In this document: one piece after another, positions 9,313 to 17,995 of the stretch
How positions within the stretch are numbered: the stretch's first letter is position 1
How the letters are laid out: every line of letters starts with the position of its first letter
Origin: Pseudomonadota bacterium
GTDB taxonomy: Bacteria > Pseudomonadota > Gammaproteobacteria > Thiotrichales > Thiotrichaceae
Direction: 5' to 3'
Assembly (NCBI GenBank): GCA_002747455.1
Contig: PDPG01000028.1
Span: forward strand, 1 to 34,166
DNA length: 34,166 nt
The notes under the pieces: model-generated
Database searches by the model: none
What the model saw: the letters and a program-made list of their open reading frames with translations, nothing else
Told to the model about the DNA's origin: nothing
Position numbers and translations under genes: made by a program

Positions 9313-11643
9313 ATGAAAAAAATAATTCTCAAAGTTTACGCTCAACTCCTTGTAATCAGCACAGCCGTTGCCTCTTTACTTCTAATGAATGTCGCTGTTG
9401 CCGATACTGCCACCGGCTACGTCAACCAATCTTCCCCCTTAGGTATTAATACGAATGAGGCAATGGAGGTGGATGCTAGTCTGCCCTTCGTGGACTTATT
9501 CCGATATGCCCTCCCCTTTGAATCTGCTCGCCCTTGGTTAACCAAAGGCAAAATTGATTATGACCAAGATGGTTGGCCAAAAAACCTGCATGGCGGTCAG
9601 GCAGGTACACGATTTTTGAGCCATATTCCTGCCGAAGCCTTGCCAAAAGGCGTATACACTGTCCGTTATGACGGACAAGGCCGGTTGCGCTATGGTGCTA
9701 GTGTAAAGCTTATCAAGCGCCTTCCCGGACGAGATTTAGTGCGCTTGGAGCCGCTGGCGGATAACACGATAACGGCGACACTGTTCATTGAAAAATCAGA
9801 CCCAAAGGATTACCTGCGCAATATTCGGGTACTAATGAGTGGTGGTATTTGTTTGAACGACCCAATGAAACGGGTGGATGAAGCCAGTCAATGTGATGGC
9901 CGCCCGTTTATGTCTTTTGCGGATCATCACCGGCAGGTTATTTTTAACCCCGATTACCTAAATTTCATGAAAGACTTTAAAGTTGTTCGCTTCATGAATA
10001 TGGCCGGTATCACCCGTAATAATATTCAGCACTGGAAAGATCGCCCCAGTTTAACCAAAGCCACATGGGGCGGGCCTGAAGGCCAGCGTGGGGTACCAGT
10101 TGAAATCATGGTGGAGCTGGCAAATCAGCTCAATGTTAACCCGTGGTTTAACATGCCTCACGGTGCTGCGGATGACTATGTGATTGGCTTTGCTCAGTAC
10201 GTAAAGCAGCACCTTAAGCCCTCTTTAAAGATATACATTGAATACACCAATGAGGCTTGGAATGCCGTGTTTGTGCCGCAAGCAGAGCACATGAAACAGA
10301 ATGGAACCCGTCAAAAACTGGATAGTGATCGGCGGGTTGCAGGATTTAAATATTACTCCAAGCAAAGTGTTCATATCTTCAAACTATGGGAAAAGATATT
10401 TGGAGGTACGGATCGCCTAGTGCGGGTCATGGGGGGCATGACAACCGATCCGGCAATGAGTGAAACCATTCTGGCTTATCAAAAAGCCTACCAGCATGTC
10501 GATGCATTAGCGATTGCGCCCTATTTTTATATTGCTCAAGATAAACTCAAGTCTATCACCCAGACCGATCAAGTATTTGAGCTATTGTCAGCAGCGGATA
10601 ACCGCTACTCTATTCATAATTTGATGAAAATAATTCGCCAGCAATCAGAGGTTGCTAAAGCCTATGGTGTTGATTTGGTTGCATACGAAGGCGGTCAACA
10701 TTTGGTCGATCACAAGACCCATAAGCTCACAGAGGGCGCGACTCCCTATTTGGTTGCAGCCAACCGCGATCCACGCATGGCACGCGAGTATTACCGTTTT
10801 CTGTCGGACTGGAAATCGGTGGGTGGCAACTTGTTTATTGCCTTCTCTGCACCGCGTCCACATACATGGCATGGTAGTTGGGGGATTAAGGAATACATTA
10901 ACCAGCCTAATGCGGATGCACCAAAGTACCAGGCCTTACTTGCATTTAATCGTGGTGAGCGCTGTTGGTGGCAAGGTTGTGAAACGGGTGAGCAAGCACG
11001 TTTACCAAAACCGGGGTTCATCCCCCAGCATTTAGCAACCGGCAACGCACCGGCCCAACGTGATCCTTCAAGCGTGACCATCCAGCGTGGCTCGGCAAGT
11101 TCATTACGTAAGGTGCCAGCACATCGGATTGCTACGTTGATGAAAGGTACGATTAATGACGTACAGGATTTATCTGCCATGTGGCGCGCCGTATGGGATG
11201 AGCGCGGTTTACACATTTGGGTTGGTGTTCATGATGAGCGACTTGTCAAAGACTCCAAACAGCTTTGGGCGGATGACTCCATTGAAATTTATCTCGACGC
11301 AGATGGTTCGCGCCAGGATAAGTTTGACGGTAAGGATGATTTTCAAATGACCTTCCGCATGAATGACGACAACATCAGCCTTGGCGGCAGTTCACCTCAA
11401 CAGGATACAAGTGATATTCAATACGAAATGCTTAAAACCAAAACTGGATATCATCTGGAGGCTTCCATTCCGTGGCGGTTACTAAAAGTAACACCCAAAG
11501 CCGGAATGCGTATGGGCTTTGATGTTCAGGTCAATGATGACGACAATGGTCACTATCGTGATGCCAAAATTTCTTGGAATGCGGCAGTGGATCAGGCATG
11601 GAAGAACCCAAGCGTGTTTGGACAGATTATTTTGGGTGAGTGA
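9313..11643 (+). CDS. secreted glycoside-hydrolase-like protein with C-terminal CBM9-like domain (copy 2)
   Basis: A 776-residue paralogue of the gene just upstream, collinear over its whole length with only small gaps. It has its own Sec signal peptide (residues 1-30, ending in VAVA). SPLGINTNEA and LPFVDLFR are shared at the N-terminus. The putative acid/base is E314 (EYTNEAWN) and the putative nucleophile E459 (VAYEGGQ). Cysteines C180, C194, C551 and C556 match copy 1. The CBM9-like domain is at about 605-776 (WADDSIEIYLDAD). Conservation of both glutamates and all four cysteines suggests both copies are folded and active. The least conserved part is the linker at about 560-600. The ATG follows CGCAGGTGT. 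It probably has its own promoter, because a terminator separates it from copy 1. Its substrate is not evident. Confidence 0.75.
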   Translation: MKKIILKVYAQLLVISTAVASLLLMNVAVADTATGYVNQSSPLGINTNEAMEVDASLPFVDLFRYALPFESARPWLTKGKIDYDQDGWPKNLHGGQAGTRFLSHIPAEALPKGVYTVRYDGQGRLRYGASVKLIKRLPGRDLVRLEPLADNTITATLFIEKSDPKDYLRNIRVLMSGGICLNDPMKRVDEASQCDGRPFMSFADHHRQVIFNPDYLNFMKDFKVVRFMNMAGITRNNIQHWKDRPSLTKATWGGPEGQRGVPVEIMVELANQLNVNPWFNMPHGAADDYVIGFAQYVKQHLKPSLKIYIEYTNEAWNAVFVPQAEHMKQNGTRQKLDSDRRVAGFKYYSKQSVHIFKLWEKIFGGTDRLVRVMGGMTTDPAMSETILAYQKAYQHVDALAIAPYFYIAQDKLKSITQTDQVFELLSAADNRYSIHNLMKIIRQQSEVAKAYGVDLVAYEGGQHLVDHKTHKLTEGATPYLVAANRDPRMAREYYRFLSDWKSVGGNLFIAFSAPRPHTWHGSWGIKEYINQPNADAPKYQALLAFNRGERCWWQGCETGEQARLPKPGFIPQHLATGNAPAQRDPSSVTIQRGSASSLRKVPAHRIATLMKGTINDVQDLSAMWRAVWDERGLHIWVGVHDERLVKDSKQLWADDSIEIYLDADGSRQDKFDGKDDFQMTFRMNDDNISLGGSSPQQDTSDIQYEMLKTKTGYHLEASIPWRLLKVTPKAGMRMGFDVQVNDDDNGHYRDAKISWNAAVDQAWKNPSVFGQIILGE

Positions 11644-11664
11644 TTGCGATAAACAAGTGGCTTC

Positions 11665-11697
11665 ATGCCGGCCACATCAGAAGGCGCAGGCCGGCAT
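11665..11697. terminator. shared hairpin between convergent genes
   Basis: ATGCCGGCC (11665-11673) and GGCCGGCAT (11689-11697) form a perfect 9-bp GC-rich stem between the second CBM9 gene and csrA, which converge. No clear T-run follows on either strand, so this is only a probable bidirectional terminator. Confidence 0.5.
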
Positions 11698-11740
11698 TCA
11701 CATGCAAACCCGCGCCGAGTTTTCCTATATTTGTTAAGTG

Positions 11741-11947
11741 CTACCCCTGACTGACCTTAGCCTCAAGGTCAATGACCACTGATTCTTCGTCCCTTATTCT
11801 GTCATAGATTTCTTCGCGGTGAACCGCCACGTCCTTAGGTGCATCAATGCCAATTCGCACTTGATTGCCCTTCACACCTAAAACCGTCACGCTTACATCA
11901 TCCCCTATCATCAGCGTCTCTCCTACTCTACGCGTTAGAATCAACAT
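11741..11947 (-). CDS. csrA: carbon storage regulator CsrA/RsmA
   Basis: Small dimeric RNA-binding protein that binds GGA motifs in mRNA leaders to repress or stabilise translation, itself titrated by Csr/Rsm sRNAs. [16 protein letters not shown] and the RNA-contacting [10 protein letters not shown] helix with R44 are intact. At 68 residues it has a tail slightly longer than the 61-residue E. coli form. GGAG lies 8 nt before the ATG. It follows lysC on the same strand, as in Pseudomonas, but is probably transcribed separately because about 185 nt intervene. It is convergent with the CBM9 protein pair. Confidence 0.97.
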   Translation of the reverse strand: MLILTRRVGETLMIGDDVSVTVLGVKGNQVRIGIDAPKDVAVHREEIYDRIRDEESVVIDLEAKVSQG

Positions 11948-12076
11948 CCCTAGTTCTCCGTTTAATGATTTTTATACTACCCCGTGCCAAAAAGTGGCTT
12001 CGTTATTTGTGACTTATCCATGTGCCGATTATCATTTTTGGTTGTTGCACCGAAACAACATGGGTGAAGACAGGGG

Positions 12077-12105
12077 CTAAGTTCGCATAAATTAGCTGAA
12101 CTTAG
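12077..12105 (-). repeat. 8-bp inverted repeat downstream of lysC
   Basis: CTAAGTTC (12077-12084) and GAACTTAG (12098-12105) form a perfect hairpin 28 nt beyond the lysC stop and upstream of csrA. It has no T-run on the minus strand. It could be a weak terminator or 3'-end stabiliser for alaS-lysC mRNA, or an operator for csrA. Confidence 0.4.
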
Positions 12106-12132
12106 ACTTAATTAACAAAACTAATGATGCTA

Positions 12133-13365
12133 TCAGCTCATTTGCCCATTTAATTTGAACGCTTCGTGTAGCGTCCTGATGGTCAATTCCAAGTACTTTT
12201 CATCAACCACAACCGAAATCTTGATTTCCGATGTGGAGATCATACGGATATTGATGCCCTCATCAGACAGTGCTTTAAACATTTGGCTGGCCACCCCCGC
12301 GTGTGAGCGCATACCGCCACCAACGATGGATACCTTGGCAATGCGGTCATCCCCTTTCACTTCCGTTGCACCAAGCGCATCACCCGTTGCCTGTAGAATG
12401 CCCATTGCTTCGGTATAGTCACCACGATTGATAGTGAAGGTGAAATCGGTTGTACCGTCCGTTCCAACATTTTGCAGGATCATATCCACTTCGATGTTAG
12501 CATCAGAAATTGGACCCAATATATTGAAGGCAACACCCGGTGTATCCGGTACGCCTTTAATGGTCAGCTGGGCTTCATCCCGATTGAAAGCCACACCACG
12601 AACCACTACTTCTTCCATAATATCATCCTCACGCGTTACTAGCGTACTTTTACCATTGTCACCATCATCGAAGCTTGAGAGCACACGAATTGGCATATCA
12701 TATTTATAAGCGAACTCGACCGCCCGAATTTGTAAGACTTTTGAGCCTTGGCTGGCCATTTCCAGCATCTCTTCCAGCGCCAGCTTAGGGATATGTGAGG
12801 CATCTGATACCACGCGCGGATCGGTTGTATAAACACCATCTACATCGGTATAAATTTGGCACTCATCTGCTTTCAGAGCCACCGCTAACGCCACCGCAGT
12901 AGTGTCCGAACCACCCCGCCCTAGTGTTGTGATATTGCCTTCAGCATCCACCCCCTGAAACCCCGCAACTACAACGACACGACCCTGCTTCAGGTCTGCG
13001 CGGATTTTGCTGTCATCAATTTCCCGGATACGCGCTTTACTGTATGCATTATCCGTCATCAAACGTGCCTGCTGGCCCGTATATGACTTTGCAGGGCAGC
13101 CCATCGACTCCAGACACAACGCTAACAAGCCGATGGTGACTTGTTCACCCGTCGAGAGCACTACGTCTTTTTCACGGGCAGACCCTTCTGCATTCAGGGC
13201 ATTAATCAAGCCCAGCAGACGGTTTGTTTCCCCCGACATCGCCGAAACCACCACGACCACATCATTACCACGCTCACGCCAGCGAATCACACGCTTGGCG
13301 ACCTCTTGAATCCGCTCAGGACTTCCCACAGAAGTCCCGCCATATTTTTGTACGATCAGTGCCAT
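12133..13365 (-). CDS. lysC: aspartate kinase
   Basis: Phosphorylates aspartate with ATP, the first step toward lysine, threonine, methionine and diaminopimelate. The kinase signature KYGGTSVG is at residues 7-14. TTLGRGGSDTTA and TDVDGVYTTDPR are in the catalytic domain, and two ACT domains occupy about 265-410. At 410 residues it is the stand-alone feedback-controlled form of Pseudomonas and Corynebacterium, not an ACT-homoserine dehydrogenase fusion. Its ATG abuts the alaS stop codon directly (TAA then ATG), so the two are one transcription unit with likely coupled translation. An internal ATG at M250 (12618-12616) preceded by GAGG at 8-nt spacing could yield a separate regulatory beta subunit. 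Confidence 0.96.
   Translation of the reverse strand: MALIVQKYGGTSVGSPERIQEVAKRVIRWRERGNDVVVVVSAMSGETNRLLGLINALNAEGSAREKDVVLSTGEQVTIGLLALCLESMGCPAKSYTGQQARLMTDNAYSKARIREIDDSKIRADLKQGRVVVVAGFQGVDAEGNITTLGRGGSDTTAVALAVALKADECQIYTDVDGVYTTDPRVVSDASHIPKLALEEMLEMASQGSKVLQIRAVEFAYKYDMPIRVLSSFDDGDNGKSTLVTREDDIMEEVVVRGVAFNRDEAQLTIKGVPDTPGVAFNILGPISDANIEVDMILQNVGTDGTTDFTFTINRGDYTEAMGILQATGDALGATEVKGDDRIAKVSIVGGGMRSHAGVASQMFKALSDEGINIRMISTSEIKISVVVDEKYLELTIRTLHEAFKLNGQMS
12616..12630 (-). promoter_or_regulatory. possible internal ribosome binding site and start for the LysC beta subunit
   Basis: GAGG (12630-12627), an 8-nt spacer and ATG (12618-12616) lie in frame inside lysC. The product would begin MEEVVVRGVAF and contain both ACT domains. 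In Bacillus subtilis and Corynebacterium glutamicum the aspartokinase beta subunit begins at the corresponding place. Confidence 0.5.
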
Positions 13366-15990
13366 TTACACTCGTTCCTTAACCCAGTTCACCACAGAAT
13401 CTAACGCTGCTGGCAATGCTGCGGGATTATTCCCCCCACCTTGTGCCATGTCAGGGCGACCACCGCCTTTACCATCAATTTGCCCAGCGACAAAGCCCAA
13501 CAACTCACCTGCTTTGATTATGGCGCTTTCTGCCTTGGTGACAGAAGCCACTAAACTCACCTTGTCGCCCTTAACGGTGGCCACCACCACAGCAGCTTTG
13601 CCCAACTTATTCTTTAGCTGATCTGCCGTATCACGCAGTGACTTTGGATCAGCCCCCTCAAGGTTCGCCGCTAATACCTGAATACCGCCCACATCAACTG
13701 CCTGAGAGAGCAGATTGTTTCCAGCTTGTGCGGCCAGCTTTGCTTTTAGTTGCTCCAGCTCTTTTTCCAACTGACGATTTTTATCCACCAATTGTTTCAC
13801 TTTGCCCGGTGCATCAGAGACACTGGACTTGACCAATTTGGCAATCGACGCCAGCTCAGCTTCGCGCTCATCCATCCACGACAAAGCGCCCTCACCTGTC
13901 ATGGCTTCGACACGGCGCACACCTGCGGCCACCCCACTTTCACTGACAATTTTGAAGATGCCAATCTCACCAGTACGGCTCACATGCGTACCGCCACACA
14001 GTTCGCTTGATGGACCCATACTCACAACTCGAACATCATCGCCGTACTTTTCACCAAATAACGCCATTGCGCCTTTTTCCAGTGCGCGATCCATACTAGT
14101 TACTTCTATTTCTGTAGTGACATTGCTGCGAATTTCTTCATTAACAAGGTGCTCTATCTCAGCAATTTGTGCCGCGCTAACCGGCTCCGGTTGAGAGAAG
14201 TCAAAGCGCAAACGCTCATCCGTGACCAGCGAGCCTTTCTGCTCAACGTGCTTACCTAACACATCGCGCATCGCCTGGTGCATCAAGTGGGTACCGGAAT
14301 GGTTCAGTACAATGGACTGGCGACGCGCTGCATCAACATGCGCAGCAACGTGGTCGCCCACGCTTAACGTGCCTTCGCTCAATGTGCCGTAATGAATAAA
14401 GACATCACTCTGCTTTTGGGTATCTGTTACAACAAAGCTTGCTGAAGCGGAAGTCAACCGACCCGTATCACCAATCTGACCACCCGACTCGGCATAGAAT
14501 GGCGTGGTGTTCAATACCACTTGTGCGGACTGACCTGCAGCGATTTTTTCTACTGCATCGCCTTCCACAAACACCGACACGACCTCACACTGCTCGCTAT
14601 CAACGCCGTCGTAACCAGTGAAGATTGTTGCGCCTTCCACATCCAGTTTACTGGTGTAATCGGCACCAAATTTACCCGCAGCTTGGGAGGCTTCCACTTG
14701 CTTCTGCATCGCTGCCTCAAAGCCCGCCCAGTCGTCTTTTAAACCACGCTCACGCACAATATCGGCTGTCAGGTCAGCGGGGAAGCCAAAGGTGTCGTAT
14801 AGCTTGAACATCACTTCGCCCGGAAGTACGTCATCACGAAGTTCCGCAATGGCCTCATCCAGCAGCTTCATGCCCTTATCCAGTGTTTCACCAAAACGCT
14901 TCTCTTCTTTTTTTAAGGTGCTTTCGATACTGGTCTGGGCTTCTGCCAAGGCAGGATAAGCCGCGCCCATTTGATCCACCAATGGCTGCACCAGTTTATA
15001 GAAAAATGCGCCTTCCAGACCCAACTTGTGACCATGACGTGCAGCACGACGAATAATCCGACGCAACACATAACCACGCCCCTCGTTTGATGGCACGACA
15101 CCATCCAGAATCAGGAACGCACACGAACGAATATGATCTGCGATAACTTTCAGTGACGCATTTTCCAAGTCCGTGACATTGGCCATTGCCGCGATTTTTT
15201 TAATCAAATACTGAAATAAATCAATGTCATAGTTGCTATGGCCGTTTTGTAAAATCGCGCACAAACGCTCCAGCCCCATGCCAGTATCAATCGACGGCTT
15301 AGGCAACGGCTTCATAGTGCCATCAGGAAAACGCTCAAACTGCATGAATACGAGATTCCAGATTTCAATGAAACGGTCACCATCTTCTTCCGGTGTTCCC
15401 GGCGGGCCACCCCAAATTTCTTCACCATGATCGTAGAAGATTTCGGAACACGGCCCACAAGGGCCGGTATCACCCATTGCCCAGAAGTTATCGCTTTCAT
15501 AGCGTTTACCAGGTTTATCCCCAATACGGCTAATACGCGCTTCTGGAAAACCGATTTCATTAATCCAGATATTCGCGGCTTCATCATCTTCTGCGTAAAC
15601 CGTCACCCAGAGTTTTTCTTTTGGCAGCTTAATGACTTCCGTAAGAAATTCCCAGGCATTATGGATGGCTTCTTTTTTGAAGTAATCACCAAAGCTGAAG
15701 TTACCCAGCATTTCAAAAAATGTGTGATGTCGTGCAGTGTAACCAACATTTTCCAAATCATTGTGCTTGCCACCAGCACGCACACAACGCTGTGAAGTAA
15801 CAGCTCTGGTATAAGCGCGAGTCTCATCGCCCGTAAAAATATCCTTAAACTGCACCATTCCTGCATTGGTGAAGAGTAAGGTTTTGTCATTGCCGGGAAT
15901 TAATGAGCTGGACGGAACAACTTCATGCCCTTTACTAGCAAAAAAATCCAGAAACTGCTGCCGCACTTCGGCAGTGCTATTGCGTTGCAT
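13366..15990 (-). CDS. alaS: alanyl-tRNA synthetase
   Basis: Charges tRNA-Ala and edits mischarged Ser or Gly. Numbered from the start chosen here (874 residues), the class II aminoacylation domain fills about 1-240 ([13 protein letters not shown]). The editing domain carries HSGTH (H564, H568) with C665 and H669 of CGGTHV as the other metal ligands. A coiled coil at about 720-760 ([13 protein letters not shown]) leads to the C-Ala domain, which ends with [10 protein letters not shown]. The frame also opens with a GTG eight codons earlier (16014), but GAGG lies 8 nt before the ATG at 15990 and the family begins there. It is translationally coupled to lysC downstream. recX, which precedes alaS in many relatives, is absent. 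Confidence 0.97.
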   Translation of the reverse strand: MQRNSTAEVRQQFLDFFASKGHEVVPSSSLIPGNDKTLLFTNAGMVQFKDIFTGDETRAYTRAVTSQRCVRAGGKHNDLENVGYTARHHTFFEMLGNFSFGDYFKKEAIHNAWEFLTEVIKLPKEKLWVTVYAEDDEAANIWINEIGFPEARISRIGDKPGKRYESDNFWAMGDTGPCGPCSEIFYDHGEEIWGGPPGTPEEDGDRFIEIWNLVFMQFERFPDGTMKPLPKPSIDTGMGLERLCAILQNGHSNYDIDLFQYLIKKIAAMANVTDLENASLKVIADHIRSCAFLILDGVVPSNEGRGYVLRRIIRRAARHGHKLGLEGAFFYKLVQPLVDQMGAAYPALAEAQTSIESTLKKEEKRFGETLDKGMKLLDEAIAELRDDVLPGEVMFKLYDTFGFPADLTADIVRERGLKDDWAGFEAAMQKQVEASQAAGKFGADYTSKLDVEGATIFTGYDGVDSEQCEVVSVFVEGDAVEKIAAGQSAQVVLNTTPFYAESGGQIGDTGRLTSASASFVVTDTQKQSDVFIHYGTLSEGTLSVGDHVAAHVDAARRQSIVLNHSGTHLMHQAMRDVLGKHVEQKGSLVTDERLRFDFSQPEPVSAAQIAEIEHLVNEEIRSNVTTEIEVTSMDRALEKGAMALFGEKYGDDVRVVSMGPSSELCGGTHVSRTGEIGIFKIVSESGVAAGVRRVEAMTGEGALSWMDEREAELASIAKLVKSSVSDAPGKVKQLVDKNRQLEKELEQLKAKLAAQAGNNLLSQAVDVGGIQVLAANLEGADPKSLRDTADQLKNKLGKAAVVVATVKGDKVSLVASVTKAESAIIKAGELLGFVAGQIDGKGGGRPDMAQGGGNNPAALPAALDSVVNWVKERV

Positions 15991-16129
15991 GTTTGAAACC
16001 TCGGTAACTTGCACACTGAAAGCACGGCATTGTCCTGATTTAAACCGGAAGATTCAAGCAGGTTACTGAATATCCACATAAATAACACAAACAGCGTGCC
16101 TGATTCTGCAATGACCACATCAGGTAAAT

Positions 16130-16145
16130 CTTGATAATTATCAAG
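16130..16145. repeat. 16-bp perfect palindrome, candidate operator
   Basis: CTTGATAATTATCAAG is fully self-complementary and sits in the divergent intergenic region between alaS and the SQR-like gene. A partial copy, TGATAATTAT, recurs at 16253-16262 across the start of the SQR-like gene. It looks like a dimeric regulator site. It superficially resembles a Fur box but lacks the central base and outer arms of the 7-1-7 consensus. Confidence 0.45.
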
Positions 16146-16180
16146 GAACAATAGCGTTTATCACAGCACACTGGGGGACG

Positions 16181-16209
16181 TTGCTAGAATGGCGGGGCGC
16201 TTTTATACC
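16181..16209 (+). promoter_or_regulatory. sigma70-like promoter of the SQR-like operon
   Basis: TTGCTA (16181-16186) and TATACC (16204-16209) are separated by 17 nt, each matching consensus at 4 of 6 positions. The predicted transcript would start about 45 nt before the gene. The CTTGATAATTATCAAG palindrome lies about 35 nt upstream of the -35 hexamer, where an activator could bind. Confidence 0.4.
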
Positions 16210-16260
16210 CCAAAATGAGGTCTTCCGCTTAACAAAAACCGTGAATGGTAGATGATAATT

Positions 16261-17562
16261 ATGATTAACAGACGCAAGTTTCTTGGTATGACAGCAGGTG
16301 CTACGGCGCTTTCGATGGCGGGTACTAACCTCTCAGCTCGAACCCCCGCAGTAAAAACATCCGCTAAAATTGTTATCCTCGGTGCAGGGGCGGCGGGAAC
16401 GGCGCTTGCCAACCGGCTGAGTAGGCGTTTGGACGGTGCAAAAATAACACTCATTGATGGACGAAAGCAGCATTTCTATCAGCCCGGCTTTACATTGATT
16501 GCAGCAGGATTGAAGCCAGCCAATTACTCAGTCACCCAAACCACTGACTGGATTCCAGCCGGTGTCGAGTTGATCCAGGAAGCCGCTGCCGAGATTGATC
16601 CCGAAGGTAAGTCCGTTACCACAGCGTCCGGTCAAAAAATTCCTTATGATCACCTGGTTGTGGCTGCCGGAATCAAATTAGATTGGAACGCTATTGAGGG
16701 TTTTGATTTGGATATGGTCGGTAAAAATGGCGTTGGTGCTGTTTATGCTGGCCCGGAGCAAGCCGCCAAAACCTGGCAGGCAATGGACAAGTTCACCGAC
16801 ACCGGGGGCGTGGGCTTGTTCACCCGTCCAGCCACTGAAATGAAATGTGCTGGTGCGCCGCTGAAGTACACCTTCCTTACCGATGATTATGCCCGTAAAA
16901 AGAAAAATCGTGGCAAGGTGAAGATTCATTATGCCGCACACGCTGGCTCGCTGTTCTCAGTGCCCATCGTCAATGAGAAAGTGCGTATGTTATTTGAACA
17001 ACGCGGCTTTGATACCGTGTATAACCATGTCATGAAGGCGATTGATCCGGATAAAGGCATCGCCACCTTTGCCACACCAGATGGCGACAAGGAGATGGAG
17101 TTTGACTTCATTAATGTCATTCCCCCCATGCGTGCGCCCGATGTTATTCGCAACTCACCGCTACCTTGGGCTGACAAATGGGTTGATCAGGGCTGGGTTG
17201 CAGCAGATAAACACACTTTGCGTCACCCACGCTTCCCTGAAATTTTCTCTGTGGGCGATGTTGCGGGTGTGCCTAAGGGTAAAACTGCTGCATCGGTGAA
17301 GTGGCAAGTGCCGGTGGTAGAAGCGCACTTGGTCGCTGACATTGCAGACAAGCAGAGTGATGCTCGCTATGATGGTTATACCTCCTGCCCACTGATTACT
17401 CGCATCGGACGTGCGATGCTGGTTGAGTTTGATTACAAAAATAATCTGACCCCTTCATTCCCCGGCGTGATAGCGCCGCTGGAAGAACTATGGATTTCAT
17501 GGCTAATGAAGGAAATTGCGCTGAAAGCCACTTATAACGCCATGCTACGCGGCAAAGCCTGA
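16261..17562 (+). CDS. Tat-exported FAD-dependent oxidoreductase, sulfide:quinone oxidoreductase-like
   Basis: A Tat-type signal (NRRKFLGM, RR at residues 4-5, then a hydrophobic stretch) precedes a Rossmann FAD motif, IVILGAGAAG (about 38-47). HFYQPGFTLIAAGL is typical of sulfide:quinone oxidoreductase and flavocytochrome c sulfide dehydrogenase flavoproteins. The C-terminal FAD motif is FSVGDVAG. Cysteines at 196 (EMKCAGAPLK) and 376 (TSCPLIT) match the two redox cysteines; I see no third conserved cysteine. The likely role is oxidation of sulfide or another sulfur species at the periplasmic side, passing electrons to quinone. GGTAG lies 9 nt before the ATG at 16261; an ATG three codons earlier (16252) is an alternative. 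It is followed after 13 nt by a membrane protein that may dock it. Confidence 0.8.
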   Translation: MINRRKFLGMTAGATALSMAGTNLSARTPAVKTSAKIVILGAGAAGTALANRLSRRLDGAKITLIDGRKQHFYQPGFTLIAAGLKPANYSVTQTTDWIPAGVELIQEAAAEIDPEGKSVTTASGQKIPYDHLVVAAGIKLDWNAIEGFDLDMVGKNGVGAVYAGPEQAAKTWQAMDKFTDTGGVGLFTRPATEMKCAGAPLKYTFLTDDYARKKKNRGKVKIHYAAHAGSLFSVPIVNEKVRMLFEQRGFDTVYNHVMKAIDPDKGIATFATPDGDKEMEFDFINVIPPMRAPDVIRNSPLPWADKWVDQGWVAADKHTLRHPRFPEIFSVGDVAGVPKGKTAASVKWQVPVVEAHLVADIADKQSDARYDGYTSCPLITRIGRAMLVEFDYKNNLTPSFPGVIAPLEELWISWLMKEIALKATYNAMLRGKA

Positions 17563-17575
17563 GGAGAATCCGACA

Positions 17576-17926
17576 ATGAACGAATTAACATTTGAAACAC
17601 TGCTGACTGTTTTCGAGGAAATGTTTGGTCCACGCTTATTCTGGGGCTTAATGATTGCATGCGGAGTTATTGCGTTAGTCTTTATTTTCATAATTATTCG
17701 GGACAAAAAAATCGAAGCGCGGCGGCTGGTACGTGCTGAACTTTGGGCACCCGTTGGTGCAGCCGTCAGCATTGCCTTCATTTTTATTATCACCAACTCC
17801 AATTTCGCAGATATTGGTGGGCCGATTGATGTGATTATGCTGATACTGATTGGTGTGGGCGGGGCTGTCGGAATGACGATTTTAGCCTATATTGTGCAGT
17901 CACTTTTTGCTCGCAAGTCGGCGTGA
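17576..17926 (+). CDS. small three-helix membrane protein, partner of the SQR-like protein
   Basis: A 116-residue integral membrane protein with hydrophobic segments at about 18-41, 57-74 and 84-112. A charged loop, RDKKIEARRLVRAE, lies between the first two. I do not recognise the family with certainty; small proteins of this kind occur beside SQR-like flavoproteins. GGAG precedes the ATG at normal spacing, only 13 nt after the upstream stop, so the pair is almost certainly one operon. It has no cysteine-rich or haem-binding motif, so it is more likely a membrane anchor or quinone-access partner than an electron carrier. That role is inferred from context only. Confidence 0.75.
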   Translation: MNELTFETLLTVFEEMFGPRLFWGLMIACGVIALVFIFIIIRDKKIEARRLVRAELWAPVGAAVSIAFIFIITNSNFADIGGPIDVIMLILIGVGGAVGMTILAYIVQSLFARKSA

Positions 17927-17953
17927 TAGTGCGCTGATTCACTACTGAGTCAC

Positions 17954-17983
17954 CCGGCGACCCAAGTTGCTTTGAGTCGCCGG
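17954..17983. terminator. bidirectional hairpin terminator between convergent genes
   Basis: CCGGCGAC (17954-17961) pairs perfectly with GTCGCCGG (17976-17983) across a 14-nt loop. It lies between the SQR operon and the convergent CotH-like gene. The tail CTTTGGGCC on the plus strand is not a strong T-run. Confidence 0.55.
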
Positions 17984-17995
17984 CTTTGGGCCTAT

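Noticed and set aside
11960..12000. TTGGCACG on the minus strand upstream of csrA, as a sigma54 promoter
   Set aside because: The -24-like half is good, but the -12 half lacks the required GC at the right spacing.
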